A stretch of 42,321 nucleotides of DNA from an uncultured Phocaeicola sp. (GCA_944321335.1 CALUKX010000018.1:1-42321); one strand, 5' to 3'; counted from the stretch's first letter, positions 17,801-26,653 are shown. Made by a program: numbers and translations. The notes: a model not told the origin generated them from the letters alone.

Positions 17801-18418
17801 ACGGAATTCAGCCAAAGCTTCTTTGTCGATCAGCGGAGCCAAATCTTCGTTGTCCAGCTTTTCAATCTTCTGGATTTCGTGAGAAGTACGGAAACCGTCG
17901 AAGAAGTTAACGAAAGGAACACGAGATTTGATAGTAGCCAAGTGAGCAACACCAGCCAAGTCCATAACTTCCTGTACAGAACCTTCACACAACATTGCGA
18001 AACCTGTCTGACGGGTAGACATAACATCCTGGTGGTCACCGAAGATACACAATGCGTGAGATGCCAATGTACGAGCTGAAACGTGGAATACGCATGGCAA
18101 GAATTCACCGGCAATCTTGTACATGTTAGGGATCATCAGCAGAAGACCCTGAGATGCTGTATAAGTAGTTGTCAATGCACCAGCCTGAAGAGAACCATGT
18201 ACTGCACCTGCAGCACCAGCTTCAGACTGCATTTCCTGTACCAAAACTGTTTCGCCGAAGATGTTTTTACGACCTGCGGCAGCCCATTCGTCTACATGTT
18301 CAGCCATTGTAGATGACGGGGTGATAGGGTAGATAGCCGCTACTTCTGTAAACATATACGAGATATGTGCAGCAGCTTCGTTACCATCACAAGTGATGAA
18401 TTTTTTTTGTTTAGTCAT
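14867..18418 (-). CDS. nifJ: Pyruvate:ferredoxin (flavodoxin) oxidoreductase, single-chain
   Basis: The enzyme oxidises pyruvate with CoA to acetyl-CoA and CO2 and reduces ferredoxin or flavodoxin in the cytoplasm. The 1183-residue protein is the fused homodimeric form. It has an N-terminal pyrimidine-binding domain (YPITPSSTMAEHVDEWA, about 34-50), a gamma domain, a ferredoxin domain with two [4Fe-4S] motifs (CIQCNKCAYVCP and CLGCGNCADVCP, about 685-755), and a C-terminal TPP domain with GCSGCGETPY and GDGASYDIGYGGLDH. Codon bias is strong, as in xylA, suggesting high expression. I see no TAnnTTTG box in the 49 bases upstream, so the promoter is divergent in form or lies within the preceding ATPase gene. 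Confidence 0.97.
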   Translation of the reverse strand: MTKQKKFITCDGNEAAAHISYMFTEVAAIYPITPSSTMAEHVDEWAAAGRKNIFGETVLVQEMQSEAGAAGAVHGSLQAGALTTTYTASQGLLLMIPNMYKIAGEFLPCVFHVSARTLASHALCIFGDHQDVMSTRQTGFAMLCEGSVQEVMDLAGVAHLATIKSRVPFVNFFDGFRTSHEIQKIEKLDNEDLAPLIDKEALAEFRNRALSPNKPVARGMAENPDHFFQHRESCNSFYDSVPAIVEEYMNEINKITGRNYGLFDYYGAEDAENIIIAMGSVTEATREAIDYLVAQGKKVGLVAVHLYRPFSAKHFLAKVPKTVKRIAVLDRTKEPGANGEPLYLDVKDCFYGQENAPLIVGGRYGLGSKDTTPAQILSVYENLELPMPKDHFTIGIVDDVTFTSLPQKEEIALGDAGMFEAKFYGLGADGTVGANKNSVKIIGDNTDKYCQAYFSYDSKKSGGFTCSHLRFGDTPIHSTYLVNTPNFVACHVQAYLHMYDVTRGLRKNGTFLLNTIWEGEELAKNLPNKVKKYFAQNNISVYYINATQIAQEIGLGNRTNTILQSAFFRITGVIPVDLAVEQMKKFIVKSYGKKGEDVVNKNYAAVDRGGEYKQLTIDPAWANLEVEAAASNNDPAFINEVVRPINAQDGDLLPVSAFKGIEDGTWYQGTAKYEKRGVAAFVPEWNAENCIQCNKCAYVCPHAAIRPFVLDAEEQKGANFTTLKAVGKQFDGMTFRMQVDVLDCLGCGNCADVCPGNPKKGGKALTMKHLESQLAEAANWTYCVDNVKSKQHLVDIKSNVKNSQFATPLFEFSGACSGCGETPYVKLISQLFGDREMVANATGCSSIYSGSVPSTPYTTNEKGQGPAWANSLFEDFCEFGLGMELANKKLRNRLEDAMKNAIASDSCPAEYKEAFQEWIDGRNDADKSKAAAEKIIPLVEAAKDKCENCATIYEFRDYLIKRSQWIIGGDGASYDIGYGGLDHVIASGEDVNILVLDTEVYSNTGGQSSKATPLGAIAKFAASGKRVRKKDLGLIATTYGYVYVAQIAMGADQAQTLKAIREAEAYPGPSLVIAYAPCINHGLKAGMGKSQAEEAKAVECGYWHLWRFNPALEEEGKNPFSLDSKEPNWEGFQDYLKGEVRFASVMKQYPAEAAGLFAACEDMAKKRYASYKRMADMDWSNNE

Positions 18419-18467
18419 ACAATTACTAATTATATATTAGGTAATAAAAATCTCTGTCTTCTTCTTA

Positions 18468-19646
18468 TCAGTACAGGAAACCGAACATCCATAATGGAAT
18501 TTGGTTTCCATGTCCTATTTCCGCTTTATGGATTGCATAGTACACATTCGGATTGCTCTTGAATTTACTACCGTCGGTACAGATGCGGAAATGTAGGTTT
18601 TCATCAACTAGGAATGAAGTGCCTTTTTCCCCCTTATTGACCTTATGGTCTTTCCATAGAGAATTTACGAAGAACGTTTCCAAAACATCCTGTTCTTCAA
18701 CTTTTACAGGATAGATGCTATACATAAGGTTTGTGTTATGCATCATAATTTTTGCCGGCTTTTTCGGAAAGACTTCTCCTTTAGGATAGACCATATTGAT
18801 AAGACGTGCATCGGCCAGGTATTTGATGTAATTCATGACTGTTGCACGAGAAGTCTGGATATCAGCAGCAAGTTGGCTGACATTCGGAGCAACCGGTCCA
18901 TCGACTGCTAGCAAATATAGTAATTTTTTGATTTTAGAGAGATATTTCAATTCAATTTGTTTTATAAGTAAAATATCTACTTCTATCATCATGTTCATGG
19001 TCTTCAACAGATTTTCTGAAAAATTTCTTTTTTCCAGAAAGAACGGATAGAAACCATGATGGATATAGTCCTGAAAATAATTCAGCGGATTGATATGTGG
19101 TAAGATGGTTTTGGCTATATGTTCATGGTTGTTGAGAATCTCATCCAGTGTGTAAGGTGAGAAATGATTGCCTGTCTGTAGGTTCAGAAATTCTCTGAAT
19201 GAGAAACCGCGCAGATTGTAAGAATGAACGATTCCGTTCAGTTCCGGATTCTCATCTTTAAGGCGCATGACAGACGATCCGGTAAAAACGATTTTCAACT
19301 GTGGATAACGTTCATAGCAGGTGCGGAGGTCATGACTCCAATCTGGAAGTTTGAATACTTGGTCTATAAGTAAAACCTTTCCTCCTCGTTTCACAAATTC
19401 TCCGGCGAAATCAACCAGACTATACTGTGAAAAATAGAAATTATTCATGTTTACGAAAAGGCAGGAACGGTCCAAGCCGAACTTCTCTTTTGCATATTGC
19501 AGAAGAAATGTTGTCTTACCGACTCCTCTTGTACCTTTGATACCGATCAGACGGTCATTCCAATTGATTTCGTCCATCAAATCTCTGCGTACAGGGGCGT
19601 TAGTGTGCTCAACCAGGTAGCTATGTGTCCTATAAAATACTTCCAT
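18468..19646 (-). CDS. AAA (DUF4143-like) ATP-binding protein with altered Walker B
   Basis: This 392-residue protein has the layout of the archaeal/bacterial ATPases annotated as AAA_14/DUF4143. A P-loop GTRGVGKTT is at 38-46, a sensor-like FTGSSVMRL at 121-129, a winged-helix-like segment at about 255-290 (VSQLAADIQTSRATVMNYIKYL), and the family's usual ending WMFGFLY. The Walker B motif reads VLLIDQ (91-96), so the catalytic glutamate normally following the Asp is Gln96. Such ATPases are common and lack an assigned role. It has its own consensus promoter at 19667-19697 and lies 49 bases upstream of nifJ on the same strand. Function unknown. Confidence 0.8.
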   Translation of the reverse strand: MEVFYRTHSYLVEHTNAPVRRDLMDEINWNDRLIGIKGTRGVGKTTFLLQYAKEKFGLDRSCLFVNMNNFYFSQYSLVDFAGEFVKRGGKVLLIDQVFKLPDWSHDLRTCYERYPQLKIVFTGSSVMRLKDENPELNGIVHSYNLRGFSFREFLNLQTGNHFSPYTLDEILNNHEHIAKTILPHINPLNYFQDYIHHGFYPFFLEKRNFSENLLKTMNMMIEVDILLIKQIELKYLSKIKKLLYLLAVDGPVAPNVSQLAADIQTSRATVMNYIKYLADARLINMVYPKGEVFPKKPAKIMMHNTNLMYSIYPVKVEEQDVLETFFVNSLWKDHKVNKGEKGTSFLVDENLHFRICTDGSKFKSNPNVYYAIHKAEIGHGNQIPLWMFGFLY

Positions 19647-19666
19647 GAATTTCTTTTTCTTGGCTG

Positions 19667-19697
19667 CAAATATAGTAATACTTCCTTAATTTGCAAA
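19667..19697 (-). promoter_or_regulatory. Consensus promoter of the AAA ATPase gene
   Basis: On the minus strand TTTG (19694-19697), a 19-base spacer and TATATTTG (19667-19674) match the Bacteroidota consensus exactly. The leader is about 15 bases. Confidence 0.72.
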
Positions 19698-19851
19698 CTG
19701 GAGATAGCAAAAAAATATCTTTTTGTAAACATCATTTTTGCTATTTTTAACTTCATTTTTCGGCAGCCTCTAGACCGATGAGAATGTGTAGAATCAAATA
19801 GGTTCTGGTGTAAAAACTTACTACCTTTGTAGCAAGGAAAATGAGTTTCTT

Positions 19852-21015
19852 ATGGATATATTTTTGTTCAATCCCGATAATGACATGGCTTTGGCCAATT
19901 TCACTCCTTATTACAAATCACCGGGTGAAATAGAGGTTATGGCTGCAGATTTGGCAATTCTTCCCATGTGGTTTGCGCCGGAGGGAAGTGCAGTGAAAGT
20001 CCCATCATATACATCATGTGAAAAGTATCTTGCATATTGTGGTGACTTGTTGCCGTCATCTGTGTCTGTCATTGATTCCTGGATACAAGGGCATTATTTC
20101 CCATGGGGATGGTCACCGGCGCTAGTGCATTATTTGCAACAGAATGGGGTTGATAAGGCTTTTTTACCTCCTGCTGGATATCTGGATGATTTACGCCGAT
20201 TGTCAGGACGACAGCAGACGGTTCTTGTTTTAGACAGACTTTTATCTCTTGAGGGAACGTGCGGATACACTGCTATCGCTCGTAATTTGGATGAAATTAA
20301 GATTTTTTTAAAAGATTATTCTAATATTATATTAAAATCACCTTGGTCCGGAAGTGGACGAGGACTGGCACATGTAACAGCCGAAAAGTGGAATCCTTCT
20401 CTGGAGGGTTGGATTTCCAGGTTGCTCCGTACACAGAAGGAAATTATGATGGAACCTTATTATGATAGGATTCTTGATTTTGCTATGGAATTTTATGCGG
20501 ATGGGGAAGGGCATCTGTCGTTTGTCGGTTATTCCCTTTTCGAAACGGATTCTCATGGTAACTATAAATCAAATTTTCTTCTATCTGATGCTGAAATTGA
20601 GAGAAGATTGACTGCTTATACTACATACCGTTGTTTAGAGAATATACGATCCGCCTTGTTGGATGTCATGACTGGTTTGTTAGGTAACTCCTATACAGGA
20701 TATTTAGGAGTGGACATGATGATTTGTCACGATAATGGTGTTTTTTACGTACATCCTTGTGTTGAAATCAATTTGCGGATGAATATGGGGGTCGTCTCAC
20801 ATATTTTATATCGGAATTTGCTTGATGAAGCGTCAACCGGAAATTTTCATGTAGTGCATTATAGCTCTGATAGTGAGGCGGAGATATTTCATCAAAATAT
20901 GTTGTCTAGATATTCTTTGGTTACAAATAATAAAAGGATTCGGTCGGGATATTTTAGCTTGACACCTTTAAAATCAGAGACGAGGTATCAGGCTTATATT
21001 ATCGTCCGTCCATAA
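19852..21015 (+). CDS. Uncharacterised ATP-grasp-like protein
   Basis: I do not recognise a named function for this 387-residue protein. It shows ATP-grasp features: Lys162 followed by the glycine-rich loop SPWSGSGRG (163-171), a hinge region with MEPYYD (200-205), GVDMM with Asp288, and EINLR (305-309), the E-x-N-type metal and ATP site. The N-terminus LFNPDNDMALANFTPYYKSP (5-24) looks highly constrained and differs from carboxylate-amine ligases I know. There is no signal peptide or membrane segment. A -7 box TACCTTTG (19822-19829) precedes it. It is transcribed alone and ends inside a 26-bp inverted repeat. An amide- or peptide-bond-forming ligase is plausible, but the substrate is unknown. 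Confidence 0.6.
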   Translation: MDIFLFNPDNDMALANFTPYYKSPGEIEVMAADLAILPMWFAPEGSAVKVPSYTSCEKYLAYCGDLLPSSVSVIDSWIQGHYFPWGWSPALVHYLQQNGVDKAFLPPAGYLDDLRRLSGRQQTVLVLDRLLSLEGTCGYTAIARNLDEIKIFLKDYSNIILKSPWSGSGRGLAHVTAEKWNPSLEGWISRLLRTQKEIMMEPYYDRILDFAMEFYADGEGHLSFVGYSLFETDSHGNYKSNFLLSDAEIERRLTAYTTYRCLENIRSALLDVMTGLLGNSYTGYLGVDMMICHDNGVFYVHPCVEINLRMNMGVVSHILYRNLLDEASTGNFHVVHYSSDSEAEIFHQNMLSRYSLVTNNKRIRSGYFSLTPLKSETRYQAYIIVRP

Positions 21016-21071
21016 AAAAAAGAAATGCTCCGTAATTTACTTACAGAGCATTTCTTTTTTTTATGGACGGA
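21005..21071. terminator. 26-bp perfect inverted repeat, bidirectional terminator
   Basis: Bases 21005-21030 and 21046-21071 are perfect inverted copies separated by 15 bases. The core GAAATGCTC/GAGCATTTC is flanked by eight A and eight T residues, giving a T tract on either strand. The left arm includes the last codons and stop of the ATP-grasp-like gene, and the right arm ends seven bases before the stop of the convergent ppiD-like gene. Confidence 0.85.
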
Positions 21072-21077
21072 TATGTC

Positions 21078-23213
21078 TTAGAAGAATAGGTAGCGTTGGT
21101 CAACTACTTCACCTTTTGTGCGTAATTCATAAATGCACTGTGTTGCGTAGCGTGCTGCCATATTCTTGATTGATTCAAGTTCCTTCTTAGCATCAAATTT
21201 TTCCATTCCTTTATCCTTGTTGTATACCTGGATCATGTAAACGCCGGCATAACCCTTAATAGGAGCGGATGCTTTGTTTATTTCAGCTTTAGATGCATAA
21301 GCGCCGATAGCAGGTTCGCTTGAACGGGTTACTGCAACATAAGTAGGAGCTGCGAAAGTTACATGTTTTACAGTATCGCTTACAGCGTCTTTGATTGCTT
21401 TTACCTGTGCCAAAGAGTTGAATCCCTTCATCTGGTCCATAATCTTTTCGGCCTTCTTGTTACGGATTAATTCTGCTTTCAATCCATCTGCCACTTGGTT
21501 GATGTTCATATAACCTGCCGGATTGACTTCATCCAAAGCTACTACCATCAGATGGTCATTGTTTCCACATTCGTACAATGGTGAAACTTCTCCCGGTTTA
21601 GCTTCAAATACCCATTTTAATGCTTCGCGAGTTGAAGGTATACCACCTACATAATGTTCGTCGCTACGGAAATTATCTCTTGGAATTACAGTATAGCCTG
21701 CTTCTTCAGCATTCTTTTCCATATCTTCAAGGGTCGTGTTCTGAGCTACGAACTGGCTGAATTTGTTATAAGCATCGCTATAGGTATCTTTACTGAATTC
21801 GACGATACGTTTAACGACAGCAACTTTATATTTATCCTTCATCGCTTTTTTGTTCATCACCTGAAGGATCAAATAGCCTTGTCCCTGCTTGATATTTGTA
21901 AGTTCGTTTACAGGCTGGTTAATCAATGAATTGATGAATTTTACATTTTCTTCATCCAATGATGCACCTTCCCAACTCTGAGCATTTACCCAAGTTGATT
22001 CACCGGTCTGTCCGTATTTCTTGGCAACTTCTGCAAAGTCAGCACCTCCTTTGATCGCATTGTAGATGCTGTCTGCAAGAGTTGTGGTTTTTGCATCTGT
22101 ATCTGCTACAACCTGAATCAGACGGAACTGGATTGAGTCGGGTGATGTTGTTTTAGCGATAACCTTGAAAGCGTTGAATGAATCATCTGCCTGGTTGTAG
22201 TAAGGTCCATAAACTTCATTTAAAGCTGTAGAATCCAGACGTGCTGCAATATCCGAAGGAAGTGCAGTCTTGCTAACCGGAACATCTTTGTAAGCTACAG
22301 ATGAACCTGTTGAACGAACAAAAGTAGCGAAATCTGCATTTACCTTAGCTAGTTGGTTGCTATAATCAGTCACTTCTTTCTGAACTTCCTGACGGTCTAT
22401 GTCTGAAGGAACAACGTGTACATCAATATATTTGATGTTGCGTGTTTCAACCAACTGTTTGAAAGATTCTTTTCTCTCGTTGTACAATTGCTTGATCTCA
22501 TCATTTGAAACAGTGACTGTTGAATCGCTTATTGACGAATAAGGAATGCCTGCGAGAAGCAAATCCGATTGGTTGTTACGTGCATTGAAAACATTTTCTG
22601 CTTCAACCGGATTTGAAACCAATGATTTAGCGATCAGATTCTGGTATTTTTCGGCAAGAACAGACTCTTTCAAAGTCTTTTCAATAAATTTCCAGAAATT
22701 TCCCATCTTCTGATAGTATTCTACATATTGTGCCGGCATCTTGCTCGGATCCAGATTTGCATAATCTACCAGGAATTTTTTCAGCATATCCTTATCAAAA
22801 GCTCCGGTTTGAGGATTACGGAACGGAGTCTGCATCAATAATGGATTGGTACCTTCATTGATGATTGACTGAAGTTCTGCATCAGTAACCTGTAAACCAA
22901 GTTTTTCTGCTTCACTTGCTATCAACTCATTGGTAACGTATGTATTCCATACTTGATCCTTGATGCTGTTCAATTGATCTTCACTTAATGAATTCAAGCC
23001 GTTTGACATCTTGATCACTTCGCTGAATTCATCAACCATCTGCTGATAATCCTGGGCAGAGAGTGTTTTTCCGTTAACTTCTCCCACGTCTTGCTTTCCT
23101 TGGTGTGGCTGAAGAATTTTCCAGGCATCACCTGCAATGAATGCGAATAGGGCAAGACCAATTACAATGACCAATAAGGGTCCTTTGCTTCTAATTGTTT
23201 GTAAAGTTGCCAT
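21078..23213 (-). CDS. PpiD-like periplasmic peptidyl-prolyl isomerase/chaperone
   Basis: This 711-residue protein has a SurA/PpiD architecture. A short cytoplasmic N-terminus and one membrane helix (about 12-28, LLVIVIGLALFAFIAG) are followed by a SurA_N-type chaperone domain (about 40-230) and parvulin-type PPIase regions (about 355-460 and a weaker one at about 510-620). It should be anchored in the inner membrane with the bulk in the periplasm, helping outer-membrane and secreted proteins fold. The parvulin domain cannot be shown to be catalytically active from sequence reading alone. It is the last gene of the coaX envelope operon, 165 bases after the CNNM-type gene, so an internal promoter is possible. 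Confidence 0.88.
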   Translation of the reverse strand: MATLQTIRSKGPLLVIVIGLALFAFIAGDAWKILQPHQGKQDVGEVNGKTLSAQDYQQMVDEFSEVIKMSNGLNSLSEDQLNSIKDQVWNTYVTNELIASEAEKLGLQVTDAELQSIINEGTNPLLMQTPFRNPQTGAFDKDMLKKFLVDYANLDPSKMPAQYVEYYQKMGNFWKFIEKTLKESVLAEKYQNLIAKSLVSNPVEAENVFNARNNQSDLLLAGIPYSSISDSTVTVSNDEIKQLYNERKESFKQLVETRNIKYIDVHVVPSDIDRQEVQKEVTDYSNQLAKVNADFATFVRSTGSSVAYKDVPVSKTALPSDIAARLDSTALNEVYGPYYNQADDSFNAFKVIAKTTSPDSIQFRLIQVVADTDAKTTTLADSIYNAIKGGADFAEVAKKYGQTGESTWVNAQSWEGASLDEENVKFINSLINQPVNELTNIKQGQGYLILQVMNKKAMKDKYKVAVVKRIVEFSKDTYSDAYNKFSQFVAQNTTLEDMEKNAEEAGYTVIPRDNFRSDEHYVGGIPSTREALKWVFEAKPGEVSPLYECGNNDHLMVVALDEVNPAGYMNINQVADGLKAELIRNKKAEKIMDQMKGFNSLAQVKAIKDAVSDTVKHVTFAAPTYVAVTRSSEPAIGAYASKAEINKASAPIKGYAGVYMIQVYNKDKGMEKFDAKKELESIKNMAARYATQCIYELRTKGEVVDQRYLFF

Positions 23214-23378
23214 TTAAAGTTATTATTTTGTTTATTGTTTTTCTCTTTAGCGCACGAAGATACAAAAAATGTGCTTAGTAGGCTCTTTTTTACAGAAAAA
23301 ATGAGAACAATTTTTTCTGCAAGGTATTTTAACCATTTTCTTTTGTATATTGTTTACTATCTTGTGTGGAGTCTGGAT

Positions 23379-24635
23379 TTATTCCAAAACTTTCAATTTT
23401 ACCAATTCTATCTTAGTGGCAGTCACTTTGATAATTTTAAATTGGAACTTATCGATAGTTATTATTTCATGGGCTTGGGGAAAACTTTGGTATTCATTCA
23501 ATATCAATCCTCCAATAGTTTGATATTCATCGCTTTCTGGAAGTTCCAGATTAAATTCTTCGTTTGCTTTTTCGATTTCTAATCTTCCGGAAAAAATATA
23601 TTCATTATCGCCAATGGATTTAGCTATTGTAGAATTTGTATCATGCTCATCTTCAATATCACCTAAAATTTCCTCAACGAGATCTTCCATAGATACGATT
23701 CCTGATGTTCCACCAAACTCATCTACAATAACAGCTAATGATCTTTTTTGCTGCATAAGTAGTTTCATCAGTTTATGGGCGCTCATTGTTTCTGGGATTA
23801 TAGGAATGCTTTTTATGTTCTGTCTCCAATCAGTTATTGGCTTGAACATTTCTGATGAATGTATGTAACCTACGATATTGTCGATGTTTTCTTTATATAC
23901 AATAACTTTACTGATTCCGTTTTCTATAAATTCTTCTTTTAAAGTTTCCAAAGGAGTATCAAATTCTACTGCTATGATTTCTGTTCTTGGTATCATGCAA
24001 TCCCTCACCTTGATGTTAGAAAAATCCAAGGCATTTTTGAATATTTCGACTTCTGTGTCAATTTCGTCTTGATTTTGTGATTCATCAATGCTACTTTGGA
24101 TAAAGTAGTCAAGATCAACTTTTGTAAAAGCTTTGTCGGTAGCTTCTTTATTGATGCGTGTACCGCTTAATCGGAGAAGAATGCTTGATAAAAACGAAGC
24201 GAACCTACTGATTGGATAGAGTAATATATAGCATATAAATGCAGGAACAGCAAATATACGTAAGGTTTTGTTGGAATTGATCTTGAAAAGAGTTTTAGGT
24301 ATAAATTCTCCGGTTACTAAAATTATGGCTGTTGATATTATTGTTTCTAGAAAGACTAGTACAGCTTCATTGATTGACAAACCACCTAACACATATTGTT
24401 CTATTAGTTGGGCCATCCATATACCGTAAATAACCAATGCTATGTTATTCCCAACAAGCATGGTTGAAATGAAATTATTGGGGTTGTGATAAAATATGGA
24501 AAGAACACGGCTTGAGAGGTTGTTTTCCTTGTCCATCTCAAAACGTAGCTTATTGGACGAAACAAAGGCTATTTCCATCCCTGAAAAGAATGCTGAAAAC
24601 GCCATTGATACAATTATTTCTATGATCAGTCCCAT
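23379..24635 (-). CDS. CNNM/HlyC/CorC-family membrane protein (DUF21-CBS pair)
   Basis: The 418-residue protein has an N-terminal DUF21 domain with about four membrane segments (residues 1-24, 60-80, 95-120, 130-150), a CBS pair at about 205-330 starting at VRDCMIPRTEIIAV, and a C-terminal CorC_HlyC domain ending LVKLKVLE. Family members are often labelled hemolysin, but characterised relatives act in Mg2+/Co2+ transport; the Bacteroidetes gliding gene gldE is related. It lies in the inner membrane. It starts 17 bases after the lptC stop and is clearly in the same operon. I would not call it gldE without a tree. Confidence 0.87.
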   Translation of the reverse strand: MGLIIEIIVSMAFSAFFSGMEIAFVSSNKLRFEMDKENNLSSRVLSIFYHNPNNFISTMLVGNNIALVIYGIWMAQLIEQYVLGGLSINEAVLVFLETIISTAIILVTGEFIPKTLFKINSNKTLRIFAVPAFICYILLYPISRFASFLSSILLRLSGTRINKEATDKAFTKVDLDYFIQSSIDESQNQDEIDTEVEIFKNALDFSNIKVRDCMIPRTEIIAVEFDTPLETLKEEFIENGISKVIVYKENIDNIVGYIHSSEMFKPITDWRQNIKSIPIIPETMSAHKLMKLLMQQKRSLAVIVDEFGGTSGIVSMEDLVEEILGDIEDEHDTNSTIAKSIGDNEYIFSGRLEIEKANEEFNLELPESDEYQTIGGLILNEYQSFPQAHEIITIDKFQFKIIKVTATKIELVKLKVLE

Positions 24636-24652
24636 ATAGGCGTGTGAATTTT

Positions 24653-25267
24653 CTACTTGTTAGTTTTTGCGGTGTCACTGGGATTGTTGTCCTCTACCGT
24701 AAAAATTCCAGTATTGTTGTAAATCTGATATTCAGTTAATTGTTGGTTCGACTCAAAACCATAGCCGGTTAGGATTTTATCAGGTTGTTCAATACGGATG
24801 AACTTATCGGAATACAATTTTTCTTTTTTTTGATCCCAGAATAATTGTTCTGTGTCAAATTTGTCTCCTTGTTGATTGCGGATATGTACTTTTCCACGTA
24901 GTTCCCACAGATTTTTGGGTTCAATAAAATAGGCAGTATCAGCTTTGATCGTTGCATCTATATGAAAGACGCTGTCAAATTTTTCTAGATAAATACCTTT
25001 CTCAAATGCCCAAAAAGGTGTGTCTACTTGATTGAATATAAGCCATTCGGCTGTAATTATTTTATATCTGATCATTCCGGAGTCGGAAATGAGGGTTGTA
25101 ACGCCGGTAGTCCGTAAATCCGGGATTTGATCATTTTCATTGATTGCATCAGCAAATTTTTCTTTTTTGCTACATGCAGGGAGTAAAATAAACATAACAG
25201 TTGCCCATACGGCAACTGTTATGTTTAAAAGAATCATATATTTTTTTTTATAAAATCTATATGACAT
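24653..25267 (-). CDS. lptC: LPS export periplasmic protein LptC (lipoprotein form)
   Basis: LptC links the LptB2FG transporter to the periplasmic LptA bridge in LPS export. The 204-residue product has a hydrophobic N-terminal segment (11-29) ending in a lipobox-like LLPAC with Cys32, then a beta-jellyroll domain with the pattern YKIITAEWLIFNQ, LRGKVHI, DKFDTEQLFWDQKKEKLYSD. The ATG at 25267 is chosen because it lies four bases after the stop of the TPR gene; an upstream in-frame start would overlap that gene. A second ATG at 25237 is possible. Neighbours fit an envelope role. Confidence 0.88.
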   Translation of the reverse strand: MSYRFYKKKYMILLNITVAVWATVMFILLPACSKKEKFADAINENDQIPDLRTTGVTTLISDSGMIRYKIITAEWLIFNQVDTPFWAFEKGIYLEKFDSVFHIDATIKADTAYFIEPKNLWELRGKVHIRNQQGDKFDTEQLFWDQKKEKLYSDKFIRIEQPDKILTGYGFESNQQLTEYQIYNNTGIFTVEDNNPSDTAKTNK

Positions 25268-25271
25268 AGGA

Positions 25272-26633
25272 TTATCTGATTGTTGTAGTTTCACCAATCC
25301 ATCCACCAATGGTAACGGATGATCCTTTCTTCAGACCAAGGAAGAATAAGTCTTCGTCTTTAGGAGTATGGCCTGCATAAATACCTATCAGTTGGTTGGC
25401 TTCAGAAGCCACGCTAGGGTCAACAGATTTAGCTCTTTGTAATTTGTCGATAACAGCAAAGTAGGTGCATTTGTTCAACGCTGCTTCATCCGACCAATTA
25501 GGGCTTGATGCATACATTTTTGCAATCAGAATGTAAGGTTTTCCATTGTTGCCATTGAAGGAAATTGATTTCAAAGCATAACTTTTTGCACGATTTAATT
25601 GTTTCTTACTGAATAATACTACAGCAGTATTGTATGCATATTCAGCTTTTTCAATTGGATCTTCTTCCAATTGAATGGCTTGATCGAAATAAGATATGCT
25701 CTTGTCAATATCTCCTTTTTTGTAATACATATATGCACAACCTGCAGCTGTTGCAGCAGTTGGCTCAATCATGTGGGCAGCTTCTGAAGCCTGGAAATAT
25801 GCTTCTTCTTCTGTACATTTCAGCTTTTGCATTACAGAGATAACCTGTTTCAAATATTCCAGATTGGTCTTGTTTTGAGCTACTTTCGGACCATAAATAG
25901 TTTGAAGATTTTCGCATGTAGCTGTTCCACTATTAATAAAATAAGCATCAATGTTATTTTTCGTAGTCTTCAAGAGTTTCTGGTCTTTTTCCTTTGTAGC
26001 AGCTTTGTATGCCTGATCTGCTAAACTTGAAGCTGACAGATAGTCTTGGATAAATTGTTCTTTATAACTGTCGTCTTTTTTGAGTTTACGAGAAGCTATG
26101 TCCATAAAGTCTAGAAACATGAAATAGTCGGAATTCGCTTTTTCAAGTTCCAAAGCTTCCTTAGAGATTGCATAGGCTGTATTCGGGTCGAAGCTGTTTC
26201 CGGCAAATCCCAGATAATCATGAGCTTTCATACCGAGGATTGAGCCTTTGGTAGCCGGAGTTCTAACCAAAGTATTCAATTGGTCAAGATATTTGATACG
26301 TTGGTCATGTACCGCCATCAATTCTTCAAAATATGTTTTCTGCTGTGCCGCATCTTTTGTCGATGCGATAAGGGCGCGCAGAATCTTTGCTCCGTTTGTA
26401 TAGGTACCTACCTGTGCAAATGGAGCTTCAGTGAATACTGCCTTCCAAGGCGTATATGCATCCTTAAAATTATTTGTCTTTACATATTCGGTGTAAATAC
26501 TTATGTTTTGCAAGCAACGGATACTATCTTCTCCATGTCCAAAACGAGAACCATCTTCTACTCCTTTCTGAGCAAAAGCTGCGGTTGAACTTAATGAAAG
26601 TGCAACCAGCATTGTAAACATTTTCATTTTCAT
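25272..26633 (-). CDS. Exported tetratricopeptide-repeat protein
   Basis: The 453-residue protein starts with a signal peptide (MKMKMFTMLVALSLSSTAAFAQKG, cleavage after AFA or AQ). It carries helical repeats throughout, with recognisable TPR units near residues 285-370 (for example AGCAYMYYKKGDIDKSISYF and AEYAYNTAVVLFSKKQ). TPR proteins mediate protein contacts, and this one should work in the periplasm. It is translated between the beta-barrel gene and lptC, four bases before the latter. The partner is unknown; a link to the adjacent barrel protein or to PpiD is inference from operon position. Confidence 0.85.
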   Translation of the reverse strand: MKMKMFTMLVALSLSSTAAFAQKGVEDGSRFGHGEDSIRCLQNISIYTEYVKTNNFKDAYTPWKAVFTEAPFAQVGTYTNGAKILRALIASTKDAAQQKTYFEELMAVHDQRIKYLDQLNTLVRTPATKGSILGMKAHDYLGFAGNSFDPNTAYAISKEALELEKANSDYFMFLDFMDIASRKLKKDDSYKEQFIQDYLSASSLADQAYKAATKEKDQKLLKTTKNNIDAYFINSGTATCENLQTIYGPKVAQNKTNLEYLKQVISVMQKLKCTEEEAYFQASEAAHMIEPTAATAAGCAYMYYKKGDIDKSISYFDQAIQLEEDPIEKAEYAYNTAVVLFSKKQLNRAKSYALKSISFNGNNGKPYILIAKMYASSPNWSDEAALNKCTYFAVIDKLQRAKSVDPSVASEANQLIGIYAGHTPKDEDLFFLGLKKGSSVTIGGWIGETTTIR

Positions 26634-26653
26634 CGTATATAAATTATTTTCTG

